The notes under the pieces were generated by a model, which was given only the letters and a program-made list of their open reading frames with translations, made no database searches and was not told the DNA's origin. 36,241 nt of DNA from Candidatus Krumholzibacteriota bacterium (GTDB taxonomy: Bacteria > Krumholzibacteriota > Krumholzibacteriia > JAJRXK01), in the NCBI GenBank assembly GCA_024276305.1, contig JAJRXK010000055.1, positions 1-36,241 on the forward strand, given 5' to 3'. Positions 24,374 through 33,042 of this stretch are shown here, in pieces; within the stretch, counting starts at the first letter, position 1, and the number at the start of each line of letters is the position of its first letter. A program made the position numbers and the translations under genes.

Positions 24374-25954
24374 TCACTTCTTTCTCTTGGCGCTGGCCTT
24401 CTTCTTGGTGCTTTTCTTCTTCGCCGTCTTCTTCTTGGCCGAAGCCTTCTTGCGAGTGGTGGTCTTCTTCTTCGCCGCTCGTTTGGGTGCAGCCTTCCGA
24501 GTACTCTTCTTCTTGGCTGCGGTCTTCTTCCCGGTGGCCTTCTTCGCCTTCGCCTTTTTCTTGGGCGCGCCCTTCTTCGCCGCCTTCTTCTTGGTCGAAG
24601 TCTTCTTGCGAGTGGTGGTCTTCTTCTTCGCGGCCTTCTTCTTCACGGCCTTGCGCGCAGGCTTCTTCTTGGCCGGGGCCTTCTTCTTCGCAGCGGCCTT
24701 TTTCTTCTTGGCGGCAAGCTTCTTCTTGAGGGCCGCGGCTTTCTTCTTGGCCGCAGCCTGTTTCTTCTTGAGGGCCGCAGCCTTCTTCTTGGCGGCGGCC
24801 TTCTTCTTCTGGGCCGCGAGCTTCTTCTTGAGGGCAGCGGCCTTCTTCTTCTCCGCCGCCTTCTTCTTGGCCTCGGCCTTTTTCTTGGCGGCGGCCTTCT
24901 TGCGCTCGGCCTCGACTTTCCTCTTCTCGGCGGCGATGCGCCGCGCTTCGGCCTTTTTCTCGGCGGCGGCTTTCTTGGCCTCGGCCTTCTTGCGGGCGGC
25001 CTCAGCCCGCTTTTCCTCGCGGATCCGCTTTTTCTCGGCCGCCAGGGCCTCGGCCTTGGCCTTTTTCTCGGCGGCGAGCTTCTCCGCTCGAATGCGCTTC
25101 TTCTCCGCGAGGGCTTCGGCTTCGGCTTTCTTGCGGATGGCCTCTTCGCGGCGGCGTTTGGCCTCGCGTTGCTCGCGGATCATCATCGGAGAGGGAACGG
25201 GCCGGGGGGTCTCGATGACCACTCCGGGAGGCAATGGCAGGCTCTTCTGCCAGTCCTCGTCGGGATGACAGGCAAAAACATAGAGAGGATAGAGCTTCTC
25301 GAAGCTCTCCATGACCTCGCTCACGAAGGAGCCGGGGGTGAGCCGGGAGCTCTCGGTGTGGATATGCCGTTTGACCACCCACCCGAGGGTGTTTTCCCAT
25401 TCGCTGGCGAGTTCGGGGAAGGCGTCGACCTCTTTCATCCCCAGCCGTCCCGCCGCCCGGGCGTAGCGGTGGAAGTCGAATCCCCGCCGCAAATAGGTGC
25501 CCTTGATGAACTCGTCGAGGTGACGGACGTGGTGCCGCAGGCGCGGGAGGAAGACCCGCTTGAGCTTGGCCTGGGGATCGGGGACGTCGTAGAGGGAGAA
25601 GCCGATGGCGACGCCTTCGACCGAGAGCCCGACGTAGAGCGTGCCGTCGCTGAGGCGGGGATAGCGCTCGTCCCAGAAGAAACAGTAGACGCTGGTCTTG
25701 TAGGGCGGAGTTCCGGGAGGGACCCGCTCCCCCCGCTCAATGGTACTGATGTGGTCTTCGGGGTCGGTGTGGAGACCCATGGCGGGGCTGATCTTCGCCA
25801 ATCGAGGGGCGAGTTCTCGCACCAGCGCCCGGAAGGGATCGAGAATGAGCTCCTCGTAGCGAGCCTCGTTCTCCGCGAACCATTCCCGGTTGTTGTTCTC
25901 GGTCAGCTCGGCCAGGAAACGGAAGGATTCCTGCGAAAAGCCGGGAAACTCCAT
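24374..25954 (-). CDS. DUF2461 (TIGR02453) protein with long histone-H1-like Lys/Ala tail
   Basis: A 526-residue protein in two parts. Residues 1-225 are DUF2461: FPGFSQESFRFLAELTENNNREWFAENEARYEE at the start, then STIERGERVPPGTPPYKTSVYCFFW. The family is widespread and its function unsettled. From about residue 255 the sequence is first a charged helix rich in Glu, Lys, Arg and Ala (TolA-like coiled coil), then about 180 residues of almost pure Lys, Ala and Thr (AAAKKKAEAKKKAAEKKK, then AKKKTTTRKK twice) like eukaryotic histone H1 or bacterial Hc1/AlgP tails, which bind DNA. ATG at 25954 follows AGGAGG; an in-frame ATG at 25999 with GAGGAC is the alternative. The fusion suggests a nucleoid-associated or DNA-tethered role for DUF2461. 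Confidence 0.88.
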   Translation of the reverse strand: MEFPGFSQESFRFLAELTENNNREWFAENEARYEELILDPFRALVRELAPRLAKISPAMGLHTDPEDHISTIERGERVPPGTPPYKTSVYCFFWDERYPRLSDGTLYVGLSVEGVAIGFSLYDVPDPQAKLKRVFLPRLRHHVRHLDEFIKGTYLRRGFDFHRYARAAGRLGMKEVDAFPELASEWENTLGWVVKRHIHTESSRLTPGSFVSEVMESFEKLYPLYVFACHPDEDWQKSLPLPPGVVIETPRPVPSPMMIREQREAKRRREEAIRKKAEAEALAEKKRIRAEKLAAEKKAKAEALAAEKKRIREEKRAEAARKKAEAKKAAAEKKAEARRIAAEKRKVEAERKKAAAKKKAEAKKKAAEKKKAAALKKKLAAQKKKAAAKKKAAALKKKQAAAKKKAAALKKKLAAKKKKAAAKKKAPAKKKPARKAVKKKAAKKKTTTRKKTSTKKKAAKKGAPKKKAKAKKATGKKTAAKKKSTRKAAPKRAAKKKTTTRKKASAKKKTAKKKSTKKKASAKRKK

Positions 25955-26147
25955 GTCTTGCCCCTCCTGGGCTTCGGCGGAGTCGAATCCGGATGCCATC
26001 TGGGATGTCCTCGTTCGCAATGGGGGTGGCCGTTCCGGGCCCGCCTGGGCGTAGGGGAAACGCCGCTCGGCAGAGCTCCAACGCAATTCCGAGGCGAAAG
26101 TCTATCACATGCGCCCTGATTCGTCAGCGTCGAGGCGACAGGCCGAT

Positions 26148-26492
26148 TCAGCCCGGAGGCCATCGCATCGGCCGGCCTCCCAGCAGATGCACATGAAGGT
26201 GAGGCACCTCCTGGCCGCCGTGGTCTCCGGCATTGATGACCAATCGATAGCCATCTTCGGCCAGACCCTCCTGTTCGGCAATGCGACGCGCCACCACCAA
26301 TAGGTGCCCCAGAAGGGATTGGTCTGCATCTTGGGCGGCCTGGATTCCCGGAAGGGGTTGAATGGGGATGACCAGGAGGTGGGTCGGAGCTTGAGGGTGA
26401 ATGTCGCGGATCACCACGCAGAGGTCGTCGCGATGGACGAATTCCCCGGGGATCTCCCCGTTGATGATCCGAGTGAAGAGCGTCGATTCCAT
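26148..26492 (-). CDS. HIT family nucleotide hydrolase (HINT-like)
   Basis: A 114-residue single-domain HIT protein, the usual size for bacterial HinT. It starts STLFTRIINGEIPGEFVHRDDLCVVIRDI and ends with the catalytic histidine triad EVPHLHVHLLGGRP, the middle His of the triad being the nucleophile. Family members cleave adenosine phosphoramidates and similar AMP conjugates. All triad histidines are present, so it should be active. It lies downstream of the two-CW gene on the same strand, about 105 bases apart. Confidence 0.93.
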   Translation of the reverse strand: MESTLFTRIINGEIPGEFVHRDDLCVVIRDIHPQAPTHLLVIPIQPLPGIQAAQDADQSLLGHLLVVARRIAEQEGLAEDGYRLVINAGDHGGQEVPHLHVHLLGGRPMRWPPG

Positions 26493-26597
26493 GGATTCCC
26501 CCCGGTGGAGCCCGTTGTCCGCAGGAGTCTACGACCGTGCTGAGGGCCTGCCAAGCCCTGACCCCCCACCGGGAGGATGCGTCCGCGACGAGCAGAC

Positions 26598-26924
26598 TCA
26601 GGTCGGGGAGGTGAGTCGTTCGCGCAGGATCCGGGTCGCGCGCCGGTACTCCTCGGGGCATTCGTCGAAGACCCTCTGGGCCTCTTTTCCATTGCCCCGA
26701 TTGTAAAGGTAGTAGACCTCGCAGTGTTGGCAGACCAGGTCGCGGCGTGCGCTGTCGCGAGTGTCCTCGCAATCTCCCAGAAAGCCGGCATTGACCCAGC
26801 AACTGTGTCCCATCCCCTCGCGGGAGGCGATGCAGACCCCCAGCTCTCCGGCCTTGAAACCCCCTTCTTCTCGGCCACACGTTCTTATTTCCCAGCAACT
26901 TGGAATGGAATTCGGCTTGTCCAT
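26598..26924 (-). CDS. Two-CW domain protein
   Basis: A 108-residue cysteine-rich protein starting MDKPNSIPSCWEIRTCGREEGG, with GGAGAT well placed upstream. The pattern SCWEIRTCGRE, then ELGVCIA, GHSCWVNAGFLGDC and VCQHCEVYYLY, is that of the two-CW domain, which has paired Cys-Trp motifs and probably binds a metal. The C-terminus is helical. The domain is typical of environmental proteobacteria and FCB-related lineages, sometimes fused to sensors; here it stands alone. The function is unknown. Confidence 0.78.
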   Translation of the reverse strand: MDKPNSIPSCWEIRTCGREEGGFKAGELGVCIASREGMGHSCWVNAGFLGDCEDTRDSARRDLVCQHCEVYYLYNRGNGKEAQRVFDECPEEYRRATRILRERLTSPT

Positions 26925-27145
26925 CGCAGATCTCCAATGGATGTGGATTCGGAGCCGGGCTCCTCTGGTTTCGGGAAGCATGCGGACGGGACGGGGCCGG
27001 AGCCCAAGATCCTGCATAGCCCGTGCCGTGGCCCGCGATCCGCCCGGCCAGAGTGGTCAGACCGCGGTGAACTGGCTACACTCCCCTGTCGGGTGCCGCG
27101 TGGAGCCCGTCGTTTCTCCCTCTCTCCCAAGATCGGTGATCCCGG

Positions 27146-28255
27146 ATGCGTATCTGCCATCTCATTGCCAGCAACTTCGCGGGAGGCCCTGAGAAACAGA
27201 TCGTGGAATTGACCACGCGCCTGGTCGAATTCGGGTGGGAGGTCCGGATCGGCTCCTTCCGGGAGGGGCGTTCCGAGGTGGAGATCATCTCCCGGGCCCA
27301 GGCCCGGGGACTGGAGACCTTCCTCATCGATACCCGCAGCCCCTTCAGCCCCGCCGCGGTGTTGCAGCTCCGCCGCCAGCTCCGGGATTTCGGGGCAGAG
27401 ATCCTGCTCACCCACGGATACAAGGCCGATACGGTGGGGCGTCTGGGAGTGCGGGGCACCGGGGTGCGGCAGATTCCGGTGGTCCGAGGCTTCACCGGGG
27501 AAGACCGGAAGATTCGCCTCTACGAGGCCCTCGACCGCAGGATTCTCAAGAGCGCCTCGGCGCTGGTGAGTGTTTCGGAGGCCACCAAGCGGATGCTCGT
27601 GGACCACGGGGTGCGGGCCGAAAGGGTGCACGTCGTCCACAATTCGGTCGATTGCTTGTTGCAGCCCACCTCGGTGGACCTCCACGACCTCTTTTCGCTG
27701 CCGGCCGGCGCCCCGGTGGTGGTTGCCGCAGGCCGTCTCAGCCCCGAAAAGGGTCACCGCTTTCTCGTCGAAGCCCTGGCGATTTGCCAGGAGGCCTGTC
27801 CCCAGGCCCAGCTCGTCCTTCTGGGCGACGGGAAGCTGCGAGGAGCCCTCGAGGAGCAGGCCACGGCCTTGGGTCTCAGCGATCGGGTCCACCTGGCGGG
27901 ATTTCGCCAGGATGTCCTGGAGTGCCTGGCGGCAGCCGATCTGGTGGTGAACCCCTCTCTCACGGAGGGCTTGCCCAATGTCGTGCTCGAGGCGATGTCG
28001 GTCGGTACGGCAGTTGCTGCGACTGACGTGGGAGGGGTGGCCGAGCTCATCCCCGATCCGGACCGGGGATGGCTGGTGGAGGCGGGCCGGCCCGAGGCCC
28101 TCGCGGCGGCGATGGTCGAAGCCCTCTCGAGCGACGAGGAGAGGAGGAGGCGGGCGGCGGGCGGCCGGGCCCATGTCCGAGAGCACTTCTCCTTCGAGGT
28201 CCAGCGCCGACGATTCTGCGAGCTCTGCGAACAACTCGCGGCGGATGCGTGCTAG
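27146..28255 (+). CDS. Family 4 glycosyltransferase
   Basis: A 369-residue GT-B glycosyltransferase. The acceptor half starts MRICHLIASNFAGGPEKQIVEL with the glycine turn of family 4. The donor half shows VVVAAGRLSPEKGHRFLVEALAI, AQLVLLGDGKLRGALEEQA, HLAGFRQDV and the E-x7-E site (SLTEGLPNVVLEAMSVGTAVAATDVGGVAELI). It retains donor sugar from a nucleotide-sugar and transfers it to a lipid-linked or glycan acceptor at the membrane. Length and motifs are complete. It opens the polysaccharide region and is followed by a DUF4038 glycosidase 23 bases later. The sugar specificity cannot be read. Confidence 0.92.
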   Translation: MRICHLIASNFAGGPEKQIVELTTRLVEFGWEVRIGSFREGRSEVEIISRAQARGLETFLIDTRSPFSPAAVLQLRRQLRDFGAEILLTHGYKADTVGRLGVRGTGVRQIPVVRGFTGEDRKIRLYEALDRRILKSASALVSVSEATKRMLVDHGVRAERVHVVHNSVDCLLQPTSVDLHDLFSLPAGAPVVVAAGRLSPEKGHRFLVEALAICQEACPQAQLVLLGDGKLRGALEEQATALGLSDRVHLAGFRQDVLECLAAADLVVNPSLTEGLPNVVLEAMSVGTAVAATDVGGVAELIPDPDRGWLVEAGRPEALAAAMVEALSSDEERRRRAAGGRAHVREHFSFEVQRRRFCELCEQLAADAC

Positions 28256-28278
28256 AATCCCGGGTCCAAGGAGGCCCC

Positions 28279-29670
28279 ATGAGCCGAGCTGAAGCGTGGA
28301 TTACTCTCGCGGTCTTGGTCCTGATCCTCGGCGTTGCACTCGATGCCGCCGCGGCGCCGATCGCCTATCCCCTGAGCATCTCCTCCGACGGTCGAACCCT
28401 GGTCGACGCCAACGGTCGAGCCCTCTTCCTGAATGCCGCCGCGCCTTGGCACATCGTGACCCGGCTCGACCAGACCGAGGCCCTGGCCTACCTCGATGAT
28501 CGGCAAGCCAAAGGCATCAATGCCCTGCTCATCTCGATCTTGGTGGCGCCGGTCTACAATGGCACCGAGCGCAACCGCGCCGGCGAAGGACCCTTCACCG
28601 CGGCCAATGATTTCTCTTCCCCGAATGAAGCCTATTGGGCTCATGTGGATTGGTTCTTCGAAGCGGCTCGCCAGCGGGGTTTCCTGCTCTTCGTGACCCC
28701 GGCCTATCTGGGCTTCGACTGCGGGCCGGAGGGGTGGTGTTCGGCCATGCAGAGCAATGGAGTGAATACCATGCGAGCCTTTGGACGCTTCTTGGGGGCG
28801 CGCTACCAGAATCAGGAGAACATCGTTTGGATGGACGGGGGCGACACCAATGCGTCGACCTATGGAGTCATGGATCTGGTCGACGCGGTGGCCGATGGCA
28901 TTCGCGACTTCGACACCAAGCACCTCCACACCGCGCACTGCAGCCGTCTCAACTCCGCCGTGGATTGCTACGACCGCCCCTGGTTGGACTTCAACACGAC
29001 CTATGCCGATTGCTCGACCACCGCGCGGGAGGTCCAAGGCGACCTCCTGCGCTCGCCTCCGCGCCCCTTCGTCTACATCGAGGGCCGCTACGAATTCGAA
29101 TCGAATTGGACCGAAGTCTGTATGCGCAGCCAAGCCTATTGGGCCCTGCTGGGGGGAGCCCAGGGCCATTTCTACGGCAGCGGGCGGATCTGGGATTTCC
29201 CCGCGGGGTGGCGAGATGCCCTCGATTCGCCGGGTTCGCGGTCGATGTCCCATTTCGGTCGGCTGATCCGCTCGCGTCGGTGGGATCTCTTCGAGCCGGA
29301 CACCGCGCATACCGTATTGGTGTCGAATTACCAGAGCATCGATTCGGCCAATTATGCGGCGGCGGCGCGGACCCGTGATGGCCAGACGATCATGGTGTAC
29401 ACGCCCAGCCAACGCACTCTGACCGTCGACCTCTCCACCCTCGCCGGCACGGCGGCCGATGCCTGGTGGTTCGATCCCGCGACCGGACAGGCGACTCGTA
29501 TTGCGGGTTACGCCAGCGATGGCCCGGTGCAGTTCACGCCTCCCACCCCGGGAGACTGGGTCCTGGTGATCGACGATGTGGCGGCGAATCTGGGACCGCC
29601 GGGAGGCAAGGACGTCTTCGTGCCCACCGCGACCTCGTCCTTCGGCGGGGTGAAGGGACTCTATCGCTAG
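28279..29670 (+). CDS. Secreted DUF4038 glycoside hydrolase (GH140-like) with C-terminal collagen-binding-like domain
   Basis: A 463-residue exported protein. AAGGAGG at 28268-28274 sets the ATG at 28279. A signal peptide ends near AAAA at about residue 26. The TIM-barrel DUF4038 region runs from SDGRTLVDANGRALFLNAAAPWHI to about residue 370. The probable acidic pair lies in NIVWMDGGDTNA and FVYIEGRYEFE, equivalent to the Asp/Glu of apiosidase-type GH140 enzymes. The last 85 residues form the beta domain annotated in relatives as a putative collagen-binding domain (RDGQTIMVYTPSQRTLTVDLS, then AWWFDPATGQAT). It probably trims extracellular polysaccharide. Its stop overlaps that of the opposing VanZ gene by four bases. 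Confidence 0.87.
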   Translation: MSRAEAWITLAVLVLILGVALDAAAAPIAYPLSISSDGRTLVDANGRALFLNAAAPWHIVTRLDQTEALAYLDDRQAKGINALLISILVAPVYNGTERNRAGEGPFTAANDFSSPNEAYWAHVDWFFEAARQRGFLLFVTPAYLGFDCGPEGWCSAMQSNGVNTMRAFGRFLGARYQNQENIVWMDGGDTNASTYGVMDLVDAVADGIRDFDTKHLHTAHCSRLNSAVDCYDRPWLDFNTTYADCSTTAREVQGDLLRSPPRPFVYIEGRYEFESNWTEVCMRSQAYWALLGGAQGHFYGSGRIWDFPAGWRDALDSPGSRSMSHFGRLIRSRRWDLFEPDTAHTVLVSNYQSIDSANYAAAARTRDGQTIMVYTPSQRTLTVDLSTLAGTAADAWWFDPATGQATRIAGYASDGPVQFTPPTPGDWVLVIDDVAANLGPPGGKDVFVPTATSSFGGVKGLYR

Positions 29671-30665
29671 TCGGGCGCGCCGGTCTCTTCACCGCGGGTC
29701 AATTCGATGTGGTCGAAATAGAGGGTCCAGGGACGATCCATCTCTCCCAGGAAGAGGGTCAAGCTGTGCATGGCCCGCAGGTTCATGGCCCGGGACCGCG
29801 GCGCTTGCTTGACCTCCTCGAGGGGAATGACCAGGTGTTCGACTCCGGGGCCGATGGAAAAGGTGCCGTGATAGCGGTCGGAGTAGTAGCCATTGTGGGA
29901 GTTGTCGTCGATGCGGACGATGAGGTCGACGGCGGTGGAGTCCGGGTTGTAGACGTCGAATTCCAGAAAGTCATAAGCGGACCAGTCCGAGACCGGCTCC
30001 TGTAGAATGACGGCCGGGTATTCCTTGGCCTCGTAGCGGACTCGGAGGACCCGCCCCTTCCGTCCTTTCCACGCGGGAGGAGGCGCGACCGCGCGGACCT
30101 CGCTGTCGCGGGAGCGCACGAAGGTGCGTTCCCAGTCTCCATCGAAACTGGCCAGGACCGGAAACTGCGCATCCCGGGCCCGATAGTTCATGAGCGTCGA
30201 AAGCGGCGCGCTCAGGCCGAATCCCCAGAAGACGAAGGCGACGAGGACCAACAGGCCGACCTGAATCGGGGCCCGTTGCCGGTGGGCAGATCGCCAGAGT
30301 TGCCGCCAGGCAATGGCCAATGCGATCGCGGCCCCGGCCCCGCAGAGATCCCGCACGAAGTCCCAGAAGTCCGCGTCACGGCCGACTCGGGATTGCAGCA
30401 ATTCGGTGATCGCCCCCATGGCGATGGCCACCAGGAGGGTCAGGATGTAGGCGGTGGAGCGCTGCCGCCGCGCCACGCGCCCCACTTCGAGGAGCAGGGA
30501 GAGGACCAGAAGGGTGAAGACGGTGAAGAGCGGGACGTGACCGGCGTCGAGGAGGGCCTCGATGTAGATCCGTTCGCGGGGGATGGGAGCGAGGGCCTGG
30601 GCCAGCATGGCCAGAAGGAGAGATCCGGCGAGCGCGATCCAAGTCCAGCGACGTAGTTGGGTCAT
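29667..30665 (-). CDS. VanZ-like membrane protein with galactose-binding-like C-terminal domain
   Basis: A 332-residue protein. Residues 1-150 have four or five membrane helices and the VanZ signature DAGHVPLFTVFTLLVLSLLLEV, then GAITELLQSRVGRDADFWDFVRDLCGAGAAIALA. A fifth helix (about 158-175) leads to a periplasmic beta-rich domain, about residues 190-325 (FDGDWERTFVR, then DFLEFDVYNPDSTAVDLIVRIDDN and TLYFDHIEL), of the CBM/galactose-binding type. VanZ proteins are linked to cell-envelope glycan or glycopeptide resistance. A VanZ-CBM fusion suggests binding of extracytoplasmic polysaccharide. It converges with the DUF4038 gene and diverges from the sugar operon. Confidence 0.85.
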   Translation of the reverse strand: MTQLRRWTWIALAGSLLLAMLAQALAPIPRERIYIEALLDAGHVPLFTVFTLLVLSLLLEVGRVARRQRSTAYILTLLVAIAMGAITELLQSRVGRDADFWDFVRDLCGAGAAIALAIAWRQLWRSAHRQRAPIQVGLLVLVAFVFWGFGLSAPLSTLMNYRARDAQFPVLASFDGDWERTFVRSRDSEVRAVAPPPAWKGRKGRVLRVRYEAKEYPAVILQEPVSDWSAYDFLEFDVYNPDSTAVDLIVRIDDNSHNGYYSDRYHGTFSIGPGVEHLVIPLEEVKQAPRSRAMNLRAMHSLTLFLGEMDRPWTLYFDHIELTRGEETGAPD

Positions 30666-30751
30666 GGTGGAGTCGGGGTTGGAGCCGACGGCATTGTGGG
30701 GAGCGAAGGGCTCGTGGTCCAGCGCGATCTGCCCGAGAAGGGAAAGGGTCC

Positions 30752-30778
30752 CGAGGCCCTAGAAGTCTCAGGGCCTCG
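30752..30778. promoter_or_regulatory. Inverted repeat ahead of the nucleotide-sugar operon
   Basis: CGAGGCCCT (30752-30760) and AGGGCCTCG (30770-30778) are perfect 9-bp arms around nine bases, and AAAGGGTC flanks the structure on both sides as a direct repeat (30743-30750 and 30780-30787). It lies between the divergent VanZ and aminotransferase genes, so it may be an operator or leader hairpin. No T-run follows. Confidence 0.5.
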
Positions 30779-30917
30779 AAAGGGTCGCAGCTTCGGCTCA
30801 TCGCTTCCCCTGGGGAGTGTTCTGGGGCACACTTCTTGCCGCTCGGGGGGCTCCGACGGGGTTTTCTCGCGGCGCCCTCCCGAGCAAATGCCCGCTTCGA
30901 TCCGGTCCGAGGATGCC

Positions 30918-32246
30918 ATGCCTGAATCCCAGCCCGCTCCACCGTCGTCGTTGGCTCGCCGACTCCAGAATCGGGCCCAAGAACTGATTCCCGGCGGTTG
31001 CCACACCTACGCCAAGGGCGATGACCAGTATCCGGAGATGGCTCCGCCCCTCCTCGCGCGAGGGAAGGGCTGTCATGTGTGGGATGTCGATGGCAACGAA
31101 TTCGTGGAATACGGGATGGGCCTGCGCGCAGTCACGCTGGGACATGCCTTTCCCGCGGTGGTCGATGCGGTTGGCGAATCGCTGGCGCAGGGGACGAACT
31201 TCACCCGGCCCTCGGTGATGGAGGTGGAGTGCGCGGAGAGAATCCTGGCCATGATTCCCCGGGCCGAGCAGGTCAAGTTCACCAAGGATGGGTCCACGGC
31301 GGTGACCGCGGCGGTGAAGCTGGCCCGGGCCCACACCGGCCGTTCGCGGGTGGTGTACTGCCAAGACCATCCTTTCTTCAGCTATGACGATTGGTTCGTG
31401 GCCAGTTTCCAGATGTCCGCAGGCATTCCCGAGGAGCACCGGCGGCTGAGCCTGAGTTTTCGCTACAACGATCTGCCGAGTCTCGAGGCCCTCTTCGAGG
31501 AGCACGAGGGAGAGATCGCCTGCGTGGTGATGGAAGCGGAGCGAACGGAGCCCCCTCGAGAGGGCTTCCTGCGCGGGGTGCGGGAGCTGACCCGCGAGCG
31601 GGGGGCTCTGCTGATCCTCGACGAAATGATCACCGGATTTCGGTGGCACAGAGGGGGAGCGCAGGAGGTCTACGACCTCCACCCCGACCTTTCCGCGTTC
31701 GGAAAGGGTTTGGCGAATGGATTCTCCTGTTCCGCCCTCTTGGGACGCCGGGAGGTGATGGAGCTCGGGGGATGGCATCACGACCGAGACCGAGTCTTTC
31801 TCCTCTCCACCACCCACGGGGCGGAAAGTGTGGGTCTGGCCGCCGCTCTGGCCACCATGGACTTCTACCAACGCGAGGACGTCACCGCTCGACTCCACCG
31901 TCAGGGGAAGCGCTTGCGCGAAGGGTGCACCGAAGCGGCGAAGGAGCTGGGAGTGGAGGAATGCTTTCAGGTCGAGGGGCGGGATTGCAATCTGGTGTAC
32001 ACCACGCGCGACGAGAAAGGCGTGCGCTCACAGCTCTTTCGGACGTTGTTCATGCAGGAGTTGATCCGGCGGGGCATCCTGGGCCCATCCTTCGTGGTCA
32101 GCTACTCGCATTCCGACGAGGACATCGATCGGACCATCGAGGCGACCCGAGCCGCGCTGGAAGTATATCGCCGGGGCCTCGAATCGGGGGTCGAAACCGT
32201 ATTGGAAGGTCGGCCGGTCCGGCCTTCCGATCGAAAACGAGGTTGA
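30918..32246 (+). CDS. Class III PLP aminotransferase, glutamate-1-semialdehyde aminomutase-like
   Basis: A 442-residue fold-type I enzyme. Key blocks are HVWDVDGNEFVEYGMGLRAVTLGHA, KFTKDGSTAVTAAVKLARAHTG, LILDEMITGFRW (PLP aspartate) and DLSAFGKGLANGFSCSALLG, where Lys263 is the Schiff-base lysine. The sequence belongs with HemL-type enzymes, but many relatives inside surface-polysaccharide clusters act on sugar or polyol intermediates. Its place at the head of a CDP-sugar operon favours such a role over heme synthesis. ATG at 30918 (GAGG upstream) is preferred; the frame is open further upstream without homology. The cytidylyltransferase starts 25 bases after its stop. Confidence 0.88.
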   Translation: MPESQPAPPSSLARRLQNRAQELIPGGCHTYAKGDDQYPEMAPPLLARGKGCHVWDVDGNEFVEYGMGLRAVTLGHAFPAVVDAVGESLAQGTNFTRPSVMEVECAERILAMIPRAEQVKFTKDGSTAVTAAVKLARAHTGRSRVVYCQDHPFFSYDDWFVASFQMSAGIPEEHRRLSLSFRYNDLPSLEALFEEHEGEIACVVMEAERTEPPREGFLRGVRELTRERGALLILDEMITGFRWHRGGAQEVYDLHPDLSAFGKGLANGFSCSALLGRREVMELGGWHHDRDRVFLLSTTHGAESVGLAAALATMDFYQREDVTARLHRQGKRLREGCTEAAKELGVEECFQVEGRDCNLVYTTRDEKGVRSQLFRTLFMQELIRRGILGPSFVVSYSHSDEDIDRTIEATRAALEVYRRGLESGVETVLEGRPVRPSDRKRG

Positions 32247-32271
32247 AGGGGAGGAAGACGAGGATGATTCG

Positions 32272-33042
32272 ATGAAAGTGGTGCTGTTCTGCGGTGGTCT
32301 GGGGCTGCGTCTTCGGGACTATTCCGAGGATGTTCCCAAGCCCCTGGTGCCGATCGGGGGCCAGCCCCTCCTCTGGCACGTCATGAAATACTATGCCCAC
32401 TATGGGCACAAGGACTTCATCCTCTGTCTGGGCCATCGGGGCGACGCGATCAAGCGCTTCTTCCTCGACTACCGCGAAGCCTTGGCCAACTACTTCATCC
32501 TCCAGGGGAGTAGTTCCGAAGTCGAGCTACTGCGGCGCGACATCGACGACTGGCGCATCACCTTCGTGGACACCGGTGTGCACAGCAATATCGGCCAACG
32601 ACTGCTGCGAGTCCGGGAACACCTCGAGGGCGAGGAGCGCTTCTTGGCCAACTACAGCGATGGTCTCACGGACCTGCCCCTCGATCGCTACCTCGACTTC
32701 GCCGGCCAACTCGATCGCACCGCCTGTTTCGTTTCGGTGCGCCCGACCGCCAGCTTTCACATGGTGGAGTTCTCGGAGTCGGGTCTCGTGCAGAACATTC
32801 GCCCGGTCCGCGAAGCGGGATTCATCAATTGCGGATACTTCGTCTTCAAACAGGAACTCTTCGACGAGATCGAAGAGGGAGAGGATCTGGTGGTCGAGCC
32901 CTTCCACAAACTCATCGCCAAGAAGCAACTGGCCACTTACGAATACGACGGTTTCTGGGAATGTGCGGACACCTTCAAGGACAAAGTGCTTCTCGACGGA
33001 TTGGTCGATCAGGGAAAAACCCCATGGATGGTCTGGCAATGA
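32272..33042 (+). CDS. Glucose-1-phosphate cytidylyltransferase-like nucleotidyltransferase
   Basis: A 256-residue sugar nucleotidyltransferase. The nucleotide-binding start KVVLFCGGLGLRLRDYSEDVPKPLVPIGGQPLLWHVMKYY, the HYGHKDFILCLGHRGDAIKRFFLDY block and the NYSDGLTDLPL metal site match RfbF, which makes CDP-glucose from CTP and glucose 1-phosphate. The late FWECADTFKDKVLLD segment corresponds to the RfbF motif F W x x M D T x R D. The usual product feeds CDP-glucose 4,6-dehydratase and 3,6-dideoxy or branched sugars. It overlaps the next gene by ATGA (33039-33042). Confidence 0.9.
   Translation: MKVVLFCGGLGLRLRDYSEDVPKPLVPIGGQPLLWHVMKYYAHYGHKDFILCLGHRGDAIKRFFLDYREALANYFILQGSSSEVELLRRDIDDWRITFVDTGVHSNIGQRLLRVREHLEGEERFLANYSDGLTDLPLDRYLDFAGQLDRTACFVSVRPTASFHMVEFSESGLVQNIRPVREAGFINCGYFVFKQELFDEIEEGEDLVVEPFHKLIAKKQLATYEYDGFWECADTFKDKVLLDGLVDQGKTPWMVWQ

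Noticed and set aside
24374-25150. Possible tandem DNA repeat or CRISPR-like array
   Set aside because: The periodicity comes from Lys and Ala codons in a coding frame. There are no constant repeats with variable spacers.
24387-25268. 293-codon plus-strand frame of mostly Phe and Ala
   Set aside because: It is the reverse complement of the Lys/Ala tail of the DUF2461 protein (AAG read as CTT/TTC) and has no start signal. It would resemble a membrane protein only by accident.
30657-30917. N-terminal extension of the aminotransferase
   Set aside because: The frame is open but the 87 extra residues have no homology and cross a palindrome and the divergent promoter region.
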